From Clostridiales bacterium (GTDB lineage Bacteria; Bacillota; Clostridia; Lachnospirales; Lachnospiraceae), in NCBI GenBank assembly GCA_018372435.1, contig JAHAJA010000004.1, forward strand, positions 186,001-250,000: a DNA stretch of 64,000 nt, written 5' to 3'. The position numbers were made by a program, and so were the translations under genes. The notes beneath the pieces were generated by a model. That model saw only the letters and a list, made by a program, of their open reading frames with translations, made no database searches and had not been told where the DNA came from. Position 1 is the first letter of the stretch. Every line of letters begins with the position of its first letter. This document shows, piece after piece, positions 43,260 to 52,235 of this stretch.

Positions 43260-44474
43260 ATGTACAAGATTAACGAGAATTATCTAAAATTACCTGGTAG
43301 TTATTTGTTTTCAACAATTGGTAAAAAAGTAAATGAATTCACAGCTGCAAATCCAGAGAAGAAGATTATTCGTCTTGGTATTGGTGATGTTACATTACCT
43401 TTAGCACCAGCTGTTATTGATAGAATGCATAAAGCAGTTGACGAGATGTCAAGTCCAGAAACTTTCAAAGGTTATGCACCTGACCTTGGTTATGAATTCT
43501 TAAGAGAAGCTATTGCAGTCAATGATTTTAAAACTCGTGGAGTTGATATCGCATTAGATGAAATCTTTATTAGTGACGGAGCGAAGAGTGACTCTGGTAA
43601 TATCGGTGATATCTTCGATATTGATAACAAGATTGCAGTTTGTGATCCTGTATACCCAGTATATGTAGATACGAATGCAATGTCAGGAAGAACTGGTGAG
43701 TACTTACCTGAACTTGGTAAATGGAGTAATGTTATCTACATGCCTTGTACAGCAGAGACGAATTTTGCCCCAGAATTACCAAAAGAAAGACCGGACATTA
43801 TCTATCTTTGTTTTCCAAACAATCCTACTGGTTCTACAATTAACAAAGATGAATTACAAAAATGGGTTGATTACGCGCTCAAAGTTGGAGCAGTAATAAT
43901 CTATGATGCCGCTTATGAAGCGTACATCTCTGAAGATGATGTTCCTCATACAATCTATGAATGTGAAGGCGCAAAAGCTTGTGCGATCGAACTTAGAAGT
44001 TTCTCTAAGAACGCTGGTTTTACAGGTACAAGACTTGGTTTCACTGTTATTCCAAAAGAATTAAAATGTGGTGATGTAACACTTAACAGCTTATGGGCAA
44101 GACGCCATGGTACCAAATTCAATGGTGCTCCTTATATCATCCAAGCTGCAGGTGCTGCGGTATATACAGAAGAAGGAAAGAAGCAAACACAGGAACAAAT
44201 TGCTTATTACATGAATAATGCAAAAGTAATCCGCGATGGTCTTGCAAGTGCTGGATACACGGTATCTGGTGGAGTGAATGCACCTTACATCTGGTTAAAG
44301 ACTCCAGAGAAGATGACTTCATGGGATTTCTTCGATTATTTATTACAAGATGCAAACGTTGTTGGTACTCCAGGTTCAGGATTTGGGCCAAGTGGAGAAG
44401 GATACTTCAGACTTACTGCATTCGGTTCTTATGAGAACACAGTGGAAGCAATCGAAAGAATTAAGAGATTATAA
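43260..44474 (+). CDS. dapL: LL-diaminopimelate aminotransferase
   Basis: 404 residues, fold-type I PLP enzyme that makes LL-diaminopimelate from tetrahydrodipicolinate and glutamate in one step, feeding lysine and peptidoglycan synthesis. The family is recognised by the N-terminus INENYLKLPGSYLFSTIGKKVNEF, by FISDGAKSDSGNIGDIF, CFPNNPTGSTINKDEL, and the PLP-lysine in ELRSFSKNAGFTGTRLGFTVIP. DapL is typical of anaerobic clostridia and some other lineages and bypasses the succinylase/acetylase routes. ATG 43260 follows AAGGAGG. It has its own terminator and seems to be a single-gene unit. Confidence 0.95.
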   Translation: MYKINENYLKLPGSYLFSTIGKKVNEFTAANPEKKIIRLGIGDVTLPLAPAVIDRMHKAVDEMSSPETFKGYAPDLGYEFLREAIAVNDFKTRGVDIALDEIFISDGAKSDSGNIGDIFDIDNKIAVCDPVYPVYVDTNAMSGRTGEYLPELGKWSNVIYMPCTAETNFAPELPKERPDIIYLCFPNNPTGSTINKDELQKWVDYALKVGAVIIYDAAYEAYISEDDVPHTIYECEGAKACAIELRSFSKNAGFTGTRLGFTVIPKELKCGDVTLNSLWARRHGTKFNGAPYIIQAAGAAVYTEEGKKQTQEQIAYYMNNAKVIRDGLASAGYTVSGGVNAPYIWLKTPEKMTSWDFFDYLLQDANVVGTPGSGFGPSGEGYFRLTAFGSYENTVEAIERIKRL

Positions 44475-44486
44475 GATAACGATAGA

Positions 44487-44523
44487 ACAGATACGAATGT
44501 ACTACAATTCGTATCTGTTTTTG
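44487..44523 (+). terminator. Terminator after dapL
   Basis: A 12-bp stem ACAGATACGAAT (44487-44498) / ATTCGTATCTGT (44507-44518), then TTTTT. Confidence 0.93.
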
Positions 44524-44609
44524 AGTTAATCGTAAAACGTGTGATATAATGTTAGTAAGGTACTGGTAGTGAATAATTAAGTAAATACAAGACTAAGAAG
44601 GGTGAGACC

Positions 44610-45212
44610 ATGAGTAATAGAATAAGTGATAAAAACAGTGATATAATAAGTAATAAAATTGCGTTGAGAGCTGCTACTACCAAAGATGCTGAAGGGATAC
44701 TAGCCGTATACATTCCTTATATTCTTAACACAACAATAACCTATGAATATGAGATACCTACTGTTGAAGATTTCCGAGAGAGGATTCGTAAGGTAACCAA
44801 ATTCTATCCTTATCTTGTATGTGAAGATGAAGGGGAAATCGTTGGGTATGCATATGCGTCACAGCATTTGGAACGTGCTGCTTTTCAGTGGGGGGCAGAG
44901 ATTTCAATCTATATCAAAGAAAGTTATCATGGAAACGGTATCGCAGCTAGATTATATGATCAAATTATTGATATTCTATATAAACAAGGTGTTTATAAGG
45001 TCTATGCATTAATTGATTCTCCCAATGAAAAGAGCGAGAATTTTCATATAAAACGCGGCTTTAAGGAGATCGGCTGTCTACCAAATACGGCATACAAATT
45101 AAGCAAGTGGTGTAATCTGAAATACTACGAGAAAGAATTACGTGAATGTGAGGGAACACCAGTGGAGTTGATAGCTGCCAAGTTGACTGAAGAGGTTAAA
45201 AAGGACGCGTGA
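44610..45212 (+). CDS. GNAT N-acetyltransferase, phosphinothricin-acetyltransferase-like
   Basis: 200 residues in the GCN5 fold. The N-terminal LRAATTKDAEGILAVYIPYILNTTITYEYEIPTVEDFRERI and the acetyl-CoA motif around IYIKESYHGNGIAARLYDQII (about residues 107-127) match the PAT/YwnH branch, whose members acetylate phosphinothricin, methionine sulfone or similar amino-acid analogues. The natural substrate here is unknown. It carries about 18 extra N-terminal residues (MSNRISDKNSDIISNKIA); a later start is not obvious. ATG 44610 follows AGAAGGGTGAG. It is a single gene between two terminators/leaders. Confidence 0.85.
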   Translation: MSNRISDKNSDIISNKIALRAATTKDAEGILAVYIPYILNTTITYEYEIPTVEDFRERIRKVTKFYPYLVCEDEGEIVGYAYASQHLERAAFQWGAEISIYIKESYHGNGIAARLYDQIIDILYKQGVYKVYALIDSPNEKSENFHIKRGFKEIGCLPNTAYKLSKWCNLKYYEKELRECEGTPVELIAAKLTEEVKKDA

Positions 45213-45475
45213 TCCAGAGGTTTATAGATGTAACACACTGTAATTATGAAGAGAATTATTTTGTTCAATGCGAATGGTGGAGCCCTTTCCACCGTTTTTA
45301 TAATATTAGGTTTATGAATTAATCTTTGTCAAATTGAACATAATATCAAGATACTTTTGTATGTAAGACAATGTATGAATATGCACAGGTTGTGTTTATA
45401 TATGTAAGAGAAACATTAGATTACTATCTGAAATATACCAATAAACTTTATAATTTAAAGATTTTTAAATTTTGC

Positions 45476-45504
45476 TTGCGTTTATAAAAACACTGTGCTA
45501 AGAT
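45476..45504 (+). promoter_or_regulatory. Promoter of the T-box/aspS2 unit
   Basis: TTGCGT (45476-45481), 17 bp, TAAGAT (45499-45504) would start RNA near 45511, just before the T-box leader. Confidence 0.5.
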
Positions 45505-45510
45505 GAAACA

Positions 45511-45911
45511 CAACAAAAGTAACGATATAAAAGTTTGCTAACAATATAGTTACTTTTAGAAATTGTAAAAGCGTTGAAAGAGACTTTGACTTACCGAGAG
45601 CATCTATAGACAGGAATATAGTGTCACCGACTGAGAGCACTATTTTGATGATAAGTAAGCCATGGAACACTCTGGAGCTGGTGGATTGAACAAGTATGTG
45701 CCATAGATTTCAAAAAGCATTCATGTAGGACTTTCGTACATTTTAGTACGTATGGTTAGCTTAGAGAAATCCCAGACATAGAAAAGTAGGTTCACACGTT
45801 GCACGCGTTAAGTGTTTAAGCGGAGAAATTACACATTTCTCAATGCGGGTGGTACCGCGGGAAAATAGCTTATCCCGTCCCGGAATATATTCGATTCCAG
45901 GGGCTTTTTTT
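45511..45911 (+). ncRNA. T-box riboswitch upstream of aspS2, probable Asn (AAC) specifier
   Basis: The T-box sequence GCGGGTGGTACCGCGG (about 45845-45860) is exact in its core. A terminator GTCCCGGAAT / ATTCCAGGGGC (45877-45904) with seven T residues follows, and the long Stem I region starts near 45575. A candidate specifier is in GATTGAACAAG at about 45684-45694, containing AAC (Asn) overlapped by GAA (Glu). T-boxes bind uncharged tRNA and let transcription continue. The downstream gene set makes Asn-tRNA(Asn) by transamidation, so asparagine sensing is expected. The specifier placement was done by eye, without folding. Confidence 0.92.
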
Positions 45912-46121
45912 ATACCCATTTTTAGGGCTGCTTTATAACTTAAGCATGCCTATACAATCCATAACCTTTTTTATTGGTAGGAGATAATAGATGTGGTAAA
46001 AGTCCAAAGTTGAATCGAATATGCTGGAGTCGCTCTAATGCAGATATTCATGTTATACATTAGATTCCAGTCAAAAAGCTTAGATATTACATCAATATTT
46101 AATATTTAAGGAGGGATTTCA

Positions 46122-47492
46122 ATGGAATTTATTTCAGGAATCAAAGAAAAGGAAACAGTAAGCATTTATGACATCATCTTAGGTGGTGATGCAGTTGGTA
46201 ACAGGGAAGCAGGTATTGCAATGGAAGGCGAAACGGTCCGTTTGAACGGAGCTGTTCATACCATTCGAGATATGAGTGAGTTTGCATTCATTGTCTTACG
46301 AAAGCAAGAAGGTGTAGTACAGTGTGTATTCACCGAAGAAGGCGTATCCTTTGACCTAAAATCTTTGAAAGAAGGTGCAACGGTTGAAGTTCAAGGTGTG
46401 GTAGCGAAAGAGGATAGAGCACCTAATGGATTCGAGATTCGCTTGACAGACATTAAAGTGTTGTCAATACCATCTTATGATACGATGTTACCAATCCCAA
46501 TTAGTAAATGGAAGTTAAAGACTTCGCTTGAAACCAAATTATCGCTGCGACCAATTTCTCTTCGTAACATTAGGGAAAGAGCAATCTTTAAGATACAAGA
46601 AGGTATCGTTCGTGGTTTTCGTGATTTTATGTTTGAACAAAAGTTTACAGAAGTTCGTACACCAAAAATCGTTGCAGGTAATGCAGAAGGTGGTGCTAAC
46701 GTATTCAAGCTAGAGTATTTCGGTAAGAAAGCATTCTTAGCACAAAGCCCACAGTTCTACAAACAAACAATGGTTGGTGTTTATGATAGAGTATTCGAAG
46801 TGGCTCCAGTATTTCGTGCGGAGAAGCACAATACTACAAGACATCTGAATGAATATACAAGTATGGATTTTGAAATGGGATATATCGATGGATTCGAAGA
46901 TATCATGGAGATGGAACAATCTATGCTTGACCATACATTTAAGTTTCTTGAGAAGGAGTACGGCAAAGAGTTACAGATATTAGACGTTAAATTGCCAGAT
47001 GTTTCAAAGATCCCAACAGTACGTTTTGATGAGGCAAAACAATTGGTATCAGAAAAATATGATCGTAAAATAAAAAATCCATATGATTTAGAGCCAGAAG
47101 AAGAAATCTTAATTGGTAAATACTTCAGTGAAGAATGTGGTAGTGATTTTGTTTTCGTTACACATTATCCATCGAAGAAGAGACCATTCTATGCAATGGA
47201 TGATCCTACGGATTCCAAATTCACTTTGAGCTTTGACTTGTTATTTAAAGGTATGGAAATTACCACAGGTGGTCAAAGAATTCATAACTATGATGAGCAA
47301 GTGGCGAAGATGGAAGAACGTGGTATGGACCCAGAAGATTTCACAGACTATCTAATGATTCACAAATATGGTATGCCACCTCACGGGGGACTTGGTATTG
47401 GTTTAGAGCGTTTGACGATGCGTCTTCTTGATGAGCAAAACGTAAGGGAGACTACATTATTCCCAAGAGATGTATCCCGTTTAGAGCCATAA
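46122..47492 (+). CDS. aspS2: Non-discriminating (archaeal-type) aspartyl-tRNA synthetase
   Basis: 456 residues, class IIb synthetase with an N-terminal OB-fold anticodon-binding domain (about 20-120) and a catalytic domain (about 150-456) with motif 2 FRAEKHNTTRHLNEYTSMDFEM and motif 3 GLGIGLERLTMRLL. It lacks the bacterial GAD insertion and C-terminal extension and so is the short archaeal-type AspRS, which charges Asp on both tRNA(Asp) and tRNA(Asn). The gatCAB genes downstream then amidate Asp-tRNA(Asn). Its regulation by a T-box fits that role. ATG 46122 follows AAGGAGGG. It may be misread as AsnRS, but pairing with GatCAB argues for ND-AspRS. Confidence 0.85.
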   Translation: MEFISGIKEKETVSIYDIILGGDAVGNREAGIAMEGETVRLNGAVHTIRDMSEFAFIVLRKQEGVVQCVFTEEGVSFDLKSLKEGATVEVQGVVAKEDRAPNGFEIRLTDIKVLSIPSYDTMLPIPISKWKLKTSLETKLSLRPISLRNIRERAIFKIQEGIVRGFRDFMFEQKFTEVRTPKIVAGNAEGGANVFKLEYFGKKAFLAQSPQFYKQTMVGVYDRVFEVAPVFRAEKHNTTRHLNEYTSMDFEMGYIDGFEDIMEMEQSMLDHTFKFLEKEYGKELQILDVKLPDVSKIPTVRFDEAKQLVSEKYDRKIKNPYDLEPEEEILIGKYFSEECGSDFVFVTHYPSKKRPFYAMDDPTDSKFTLSFDLLFKGMEITTGGQRIHNYDEQVAKMEERGMDPEDFTDYLMIHKYGMPPHGGLGIGLERLTMRLLDEQNVRETTLFPRDVSRLEP

Positions 47493-47544
47493 GGGTTTCA
47501 CTACTTCCGTTGTAAAAGGACGCAATACGCTCGAAGTTTATATA

Positions 47545-47780
47545 AAGCTTCTTAGTCACCGTACCATAACACGAAACACGCTTCACACCTTAGTACTTCT
47601 ACGGTGTGTACGGTGAGTTTCAGTAAAGGATACGGAAACGCCTTCGATTCGGCGTCCTGCCTTAGCTCAGGCTGACTCGGCTTCCTTGCCTCGCCTTCCT
47701 AGGTTGTTATGTACACACCAAGAAGTACTAGAGGTGTTACGCTATTGTTTCTTAGTTATGGTACGGTTGCTAAGAAGCTT
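47545..47780 (+). repeat. Long palindromic repeat element, copy 1 (between aspS2 and gatC)
   Basis: A 236-bp imperfect palindrome. AAGCTTCTTAG (47545-47555) and CCGTACCATAAC pair with GTTATGGTACGG and CTAAGAAGCTT (47770-47780), and inner arms around TAGTACTTCT / AGAAGTACTA also pair. The centre is a GC-richer block (CGCCTTCGATTCGGCG ... GCCTCGCCTTCCTAGG). The centre and inner arms recur in inverted orientation at 50117-50399. It has no coding capacity and is much richer in GC than its surroundings, as for a MITE-like or structured-RNA repeat. Confidence 0.85.
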
Positions 47781-48240
47781 GGTTAGGTAGTTAGAGTTTT
47801 GCTGGTTGTACAAAGGGAGTAAGTTAGTGAAAGCTGGTAGTGAGTATTTTAGTATATAAGTGATTTATATGTGGTTGAATAAATATAAGAAAGTGTATTA
47901 GGTGAGTAATTTCATAATTATCATTTAATATTCAAGGATATTCGATTAGGTGTTAAAAATTACTCAATTAGACAAAGAATTACATTTGATTTGAAACTCA
48001 ATTAAAAACACTATGCATTGCATTTAGTGGACTTGAGAGGATACGTAATAAAATGTTTTTTTATTAATTCATTAAAGTTGGTATTTTGCTTAAGCTTTTG
48101 TATGCATAGAAGATATGACAAGCATTGAAGAAAAGTTGAAAGAATTAAAAAATATTATGAAAGGAGCCATGCGTTGCTTTCTTTCAACTAATTTATATAG
48201 GCAGTGTCGCAAGCTAGCTTGTGATATGCATGGATGGATA
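47781..48240 (+). other. AT-rich non-coding gap before gatC
   Basis: No convincing gene. It contains a perfect inverted repeat TGAGTAATTT (47903-47912) / AAATTACTCA (47957-47966). Further on there is an open frame from 48115 that runs into gatC, and AGTTGAAAG / CTTTCAACT around 48134-48188 enclosing an AGGAG. This may be a gatC leader. Confidence 0.4.
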
Positions 48241-48528
48241 ATGAAGATTACAGACGAAACAATTACGTATGTTGCGGCCTTAGCGAAGTTGGAGCTTTCT
48301 GATGATGAGAAAGATCGTGCCAAGACAGACTTAGAGAATATTATTAGTTACATGGATACGATGAATGAGATTGACACAAGTAATGTGGAACCTATGTCGC
48401 ATGCATTCCCAATGAAGAATGTATTCAGAGAAGATGTTGTAACTAACGGTGATGATCGTGATAATTTATTAAACAACGCACCAGTTAAGAAGGACGGTTG
48501 TTTTATCGTTCCTAAGACAGTGGAATAG
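48241..48528 (+). CDS. gatC: Asp-tRNA(Asn)/Glu-tRNA(Gln) amidotransferase subunit C
   Basis: 95 residues from the ATG at 48241, the normal GatC length: MKITDETITYVAALAKLELSDDEKDRAKTDLENIISYMDTMNEIDT and the C-terminal LRED-like FREDVVTN. GatC clamps GatA to GatB and stabilises the amidotransferase. The frame stays open upstream to an ATG at 48115, which would add 42 residues with no GatC similarity. I prefer 48241 although its ribosome site (GGATGGA) is weak. gatA follows 17 bases after the stop. Confidence 0.88.
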   Translation: MKITDETITYVAALAKLELSDDEKDRAKTDLENIISYMDTMNEIDTSNVEPMSHAFPMKNVFREDVVTNGDDRDNLLNNAPVKKDGCFIVPKTVE

Positions 48529-48545
48529 GAAGGGAGGACATGGCT

Positions 48546-50006
48546 ATGGCAGAGATTAAATTACAAGATACAACTCCTATGACAGCCCTTGAATTAAGCA
48601 CTAAGATTAAAGCTGGCGAGGTTTCTGTTGAAGAAGTTGTTAAGAAACAATTAGAGATTATTAAGAGCGAAGATGAGAAATACAATTGTTACATTACGGT
48701 ATGGGAAGAAGCTGCAATTGCTCGTGCGAAGGAAGTACAGAAGCTAATTGATGAAGGAAAATTAGCAGATTCATCACTTGCAGGTGTGCCAATTGCAATC
48801 AAAGATAATATCTGTACGAAAGGTGAGTTGACAACTTGTGCATCTAAGATGTTATCAAACTTCAAGCCACCATACAATGCAGAAGTAATTGAACGATTAG
48901 AGGCAGCAGGAGCTGTTATAATAGGCAAGGCAAATATGGATGAGTTCGCAATGGGAAGTACAACAGAGACTTCTTACTACGGACCAACGAAGAACCCTAG
49001 AGGTCTAGAATATGTACCAGGTGGTTCTAGCGGTGGAGCGGCGGCTGCCGTTGCAGCTAGAGAAGCAGTGATAGCGCTTGGTTCCGATACGGGTGGTTCC
49101 GTTCGTCAACCCTGTTCTTTCAGTGGTGTGACTGGCATTAAACCAACATACGGCACAGTATCACGTTATGGTTTGATTGCATACGCTTCCTCTCTAGATC
49201 AAATTGGACCAATTGCAAATAGCGTAGCAGATTGTGCTAGTGTACTTGAAGTAATTGCAGGACATGATGCCAAAGATTCAACTTCCGTTCCTACACAGAG
49301 TTACCAATATACGAAAGCACTAGTAGATGATGTGAAAGGTAAGAAAATTGGTATTCCAAGAGGCTATATTGGCAAAGGCCTAGATGAAGAAGTGAAAGCT
49401 TCTATCTTGGCAGCGGCGAAAGTACTAGAAGAAAAAGGTGCAATTGTTGAAGAATTTGACCTTGATATCGTGGATTTAGCAATTCCCGTTTACTACGTTT
49501 TGGCATCTGCGGAAGCAAGTTCGAACTTATCTCGTTACGATGGTGTGAAGTACGGATATCGTACTCCAGATTTCGAGGGCCTTGGCGATTTATATAAGAA
49601 GACGAGAAGCGAAGGTTTTGGGCAAGAAGTAAAACGTAGAATGATGATCGGTGCATTTGTTCTAAGTTCGGGATATTATGATGCCTACTACAACAAGGCA
49701 TTGCGTGTGAAAGCATTAATCAAAGAAGGTTTTGATAAAGCCTTCGAAAAGTACGATGTAATCCTAGGACCAACAGCTCCAACGACGGCATTAAAAATCG
49801 GAGAGAACTTATCTGATCCGCTTAAGATGTATCTAGGTGATATCTACACCGTATCCGTAAACCTAGCAGGCCTACCAGCCATCAGTTTACCATGCGGAGA
49901 AGATTCAAAAGGAATGCCAATCGGTTTACAATTAATCGGCAAACCATTCGGAGAAGCAGATATCATACAAGTTGCATATAGTTATGAGCAAGCACGTATT
50001 AAATAA
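48546..50006 (+). CDS. gatA: Asp-tRNA(Asn)/Glu-tRNA(Gln) amidotransferase subunit A
   Basis: 486 residues of the amidase-signature family. The catalytic Lys is in GVPIAIKDNI, the cis-Ser and nucleophile Ser region is VPGGSSGGAAAAVAAREAVIALGSDTGGSVRQPC, as in all GatA. It hydrolyses glutamine and channels ammonia to GatB. I use ATG 48546 because GGGAGG (48532-48537) is 8 bases before it; an ATG two codons earlier is too close to the ribosome site. It is coupled to gatC but separated from gatB by a 430-base gap filled with a palindromic repeat. Confidence 0.96.
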   Translation: MAEIKLQDTTPMTALELSTKIKAGEVSVEEVVKKQLEIIKSEDEKYNCYITVWEEAAIARAKEVQKLIDEGKLADSSLAGVPIAIKDNICTKGELTTCASKMLSNFKPPYNAEVIERLEAAGAVIIGKANMDEFAMGSTTETSYYGPTKNPRGLEYVPGGSSGGAAAAVAAREAVIALGSDTGGSVRQPCSFSGVTGIKPTYGTVSRYGLIAYASSLDQIGPIANSVADCASVLEVIAGHDAKDSTSVPTQSYQYTKALVDDVKGKKIGIPRGYIGKGLDEEVKASILAAAKVLEEKGAIVEEFDLDIVDLAIPVYYVLASAEASSNLSRYDGVKYGYRTPDFEGLGDLYKKTRSEGFGQEVKRRMMIGAFVLSSGYYDAYYNKALRVKALIKEGFDKAFEKYDVILGPTAPTTALKIGENLSDPLKMYLGDIYTVSVNLAGLPAISLPCGEDSKGMPIGLQLIGKPFGEADIIQVAYSYEQARIK

Positions 50007-50116
50007 ATTGATATTAAATGATAGACAAATAAGAGAGAGATGAATAATCGTGTACGTTGATATAAATCAAGTAGATTGAGTTATTTTGTATATCTACCTA
50101 CCTATTTGAGAGAACA

Positions 50117-50399
50117 GCGAAACTCAACGATACCGTGACATATGCTCAAAGGCACATACACAATTTGTAAGAAACGATAGCGTAACGGCTGTAGTACTTC
50201 TTGGTGTGTGCTGTACAACCTAGGAAGGCGAGGCAAGGATGCCGAGCCAGCCTGAGCTGAGGCAGGAAGCCGAATCGAAGGCGTGTCCGTATAGTGAAAC
50301 ATATATTCGCATACACCTAGAAGTACTAAGCAGTGAAGCGTGTTTCGTCAAATAGTGTATGTGCTTTTGAGCAAGTTCACAGCAACCCACGAGTTTCGC
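50117..50399 (-). repeat. Long palindromic repeat element, copy 2 (between gatA and gatB)
   Basis: A 283-bp imperfect palindrome with ends GCGAAACTC (50117-50125) / GAGTTTCGC (50391-50399). The next arms start TGCTCAAA (50143) and match TTTTGAGCA near 50367-50375. Its GC-rich centre (CCTAGGAAGGCGAGGC ... GCCGAATCGAAGGCG) is the reverse complement of copy 1 with few changes. The outer arms differ from copy 1, as if the core were conserved and the stems had diverged with compensating changes. Confidence 0.85.
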
Positions 50400-50437
50400 G
50401 TCCCTCTCTCAAAACAACATAGAAAGGAAGGAACCAC

Positions 50438-51874
50438 ATGAAATCATATGAAACTGTCATAGGGCTAGAAGTCCATGTAGAGTTGGCGACAAAGACAAAA
50501 ATCTTCTGTGGGTGTACAACAGAGTTTGGTGGATCACCAAATACACACTGTTGTCCAGTCTGTACAGGAATGCCTGGAACACTCCCAGTTTTGAATAAAC
50601 AAGTAGTAGAATTCGCGATAGCAGCAGGTCTTGCAACGAATTGTACAATTACACAGAATTGTAAGTTTGACCGTAAGAATTATTTCTATCCAGATTTACC
50701 AAAAGCATACCAAGTATCTCAATTATATCTACCAATCTGTAGAGATGGTGGAATTGAGATTGAAGTTGGTGGTGTGAAGAAAACGATTGGAATCCATGAG
50801 ATTCATATGGAAGAAGATGCAGGAAAGTTAGTGCATGATGAATGGGATGACTGTACATTAGTTGATTACAACCGCTGTGGTGTACCGTTAATAGAAATCG
50901 TAAGTGATCCAGATATGCGTTCTGCTGATGAAGTAATTGCTTATCTTGAGAAGCTAAAATTAATCTTACAATACCTTGGGGTATCAGACTGTAAGATGCA
51001 AGAAGGTTCACTCCGCGCAGATATTAACTTATCTATTCGCGAGGTGGGTGCACCTGAATTCGGAACGAGAACAGAGATGAAGAACATGAACTCTTTCAAG
51101 GCAATTGCTAGAGCAATTGAGGGAGAGAGAAAACGTCAAATCGAAGTACTTGAATATGGTAAGAAAGTAAACCAAGAAACAAGAAGGTGGGATGATAACA
51201 AAGATACAAGTTTTGCTATGCGTTCCAAAGAAGATGCACAAGATTATCGTTATTTTCCAGAACCTGACCTAGTACCGATTGAAATCAGTGATGAATGGTT
51301 AGATACGGTTAAGAAACGTCAACCAGAACTTAGAGATGAGAAGATGGCTCGTTATGAAACGGAATATGATATTCCAGAATACGATGCCTCATTAATTACA
51401 AGCTCTAAGAAACTTGCGGATATCTTCGAAGCGACGGTCGCTATCTGTAACAAACCCAAAGAGGTGTCAAACTGGTTAATGGTTGAGACAATGCGTCTGT
51501 TGAAAGAGCACGAGATGGAGCCAGAGAATATTGTGTTTACTCCAGAAAACCTTGCGAAATTAATTGGATTAATTGATGCAGGATCTATAAACCGTACAGT
51601 GGCAAAAGAGGTATTCGAAGTTGTATTTGCTGAGAATGTAGATCCTGAAAGCTATGTTAAGGAAAAGGGTTTACTTATCGTTAATGATGAAGGGGAACTT
51701 CGTAAGACAATTCAAGAAATTATAGCAAGTAATCCTCAGTCGGTTGAAGATTATCATAATGGTAAGACGAAAGCTATGGGATACTTAGTTGGTCAAACTA
51801 TGAAAGCCATGAAGGGTAAAGCTGATCCAGGAATGATCAATACTATTGTACTAGAATTATTACAGAAACAATAA
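50438..51874 (+). CDS. gatB: Asp-tRNA(Asn)/Glu-tRNA(Gln) amidotransferase subunit B
   Basis: 478 residues. The N-terminal cradle domain starts YETVIGLEVHVELATKTKIFCGC, with paired cysteines CGC and CCPVC typical of zinc-containing GatB; RYFPEPDLVP follows, and the helical/YqeY tRNA-binding tail is at about 330-478. GatB phosphorylates Asp-tRNA(Asn) (or Glu-tRNA(Gln)) and amidates it with the ammonia from GatA. With the ND-AspRS upstream this gives the indirect Asn-tRNA route. ATG 50438 follows AAAGGAAGG. Confidence 0.97.
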   Translation: MKSYETVIGLEVHVELATKTKIFCGCTTEFGGSPNTHCCPVCTGMPGTLPVLNKQVVEFAIAAGLATNCTITQNCKFDRKNYFYPDLPKAYQVSQLYLPICRDGGIEIEVGGVKKTIGIHEIHMEEDAGKLVHDEWDDCTLVDYNRCGVPLIEIVSDPDMRSADEVIAYLEKLKLILQYLGVSDCKMQEGSLRADINLSIREVGAPEFGTRTEMKNMNSFKAIARAIEGERKRQIEVLEYGKKVNQETRRWDDNKDTSFAMRSKEDAQDYRYFPEPDLVPIEISDEWLDTVKKRQPELRDEKMARYETEYDIPEYDASLITSSKKLADIFEATVAICNKPKEVSNWLMVETMRLLKEHEMEPENIVFTPENLAKLIGLIDAGSINRTVAKEVFEVVFAENVDPESYVKEKGLLIVNDEGELRKTIQEIIASNPQSVEDYHNGKTKAMGYLVGQTMKAMKGKADPGMINTIVLELLQKQ

Positions 51875-51898
51875 ATAAGTAAATAAGTAAATAAATAG

Positions 51899-51971
51899 GA
51901 TTCCTTGCAAAATGCAAAAGGGAGAATACTTAAAAGCTAAGTATACTCCCTTTTGCATTTTGCAAGGAATC
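51899..51971 (+). terminator. Perfect 26-bp hairpin after gatB
   Basis: 51899-51924 and 51946-51971 are exact complements, with a further inner TACTTA/TAAGTA stem: about 32 paired bases. A-run and T-run stretches lie inside the arms (CAAAAGGGAG / CTCCCTTTTG), so it may act as a terminator on both strands; no T-run follows it. Confidence 0.7.
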
Positions 51972-52235
51972 TTCAATATTAATTATATATATTTTATATA
52001 ATAATCGAAGTCTTAAAGCAAAATAATAATGAAAGCAAGAAAATACATATTTAGGGAAAAATAAGGAGAAAATACATTGTTTTCAGATATAAAAGCATTT
52101 ATAATTTAATAGATTGCCAAAATTTCTTGTTGTTGTATGAATCCGTAAGCCGAATAGCAACGGATAAACGTTTACAATTTGATAACAACATGATTAGAAG
52201 TTGATATTGTTGAAGAAGTAATATATATCTTAGAA

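Noticed and set aside
46122..47492. Asparaginyl-tRNA synthetase for the gene after the T-box
   Set aside because: It resembles archaeal-type AspRS and stands with gatCAB, which would be unnecessary for Asn charging if a true AsnRS were encoded here.
48115..48240. 42-residue N-terminal extension of GatC
   Set aside because: It has no similarity to GatC and family length supports ATG 48241; the AGGAG near 48162 is too close to ATG 48169. The possibility of a leader peptide remains open.
50102..50302. Minus-strand frame across the palindromic repeat
   Set aside because: It lies wholly in the structured repeat; copy 1 does not keep an equivalent frame.
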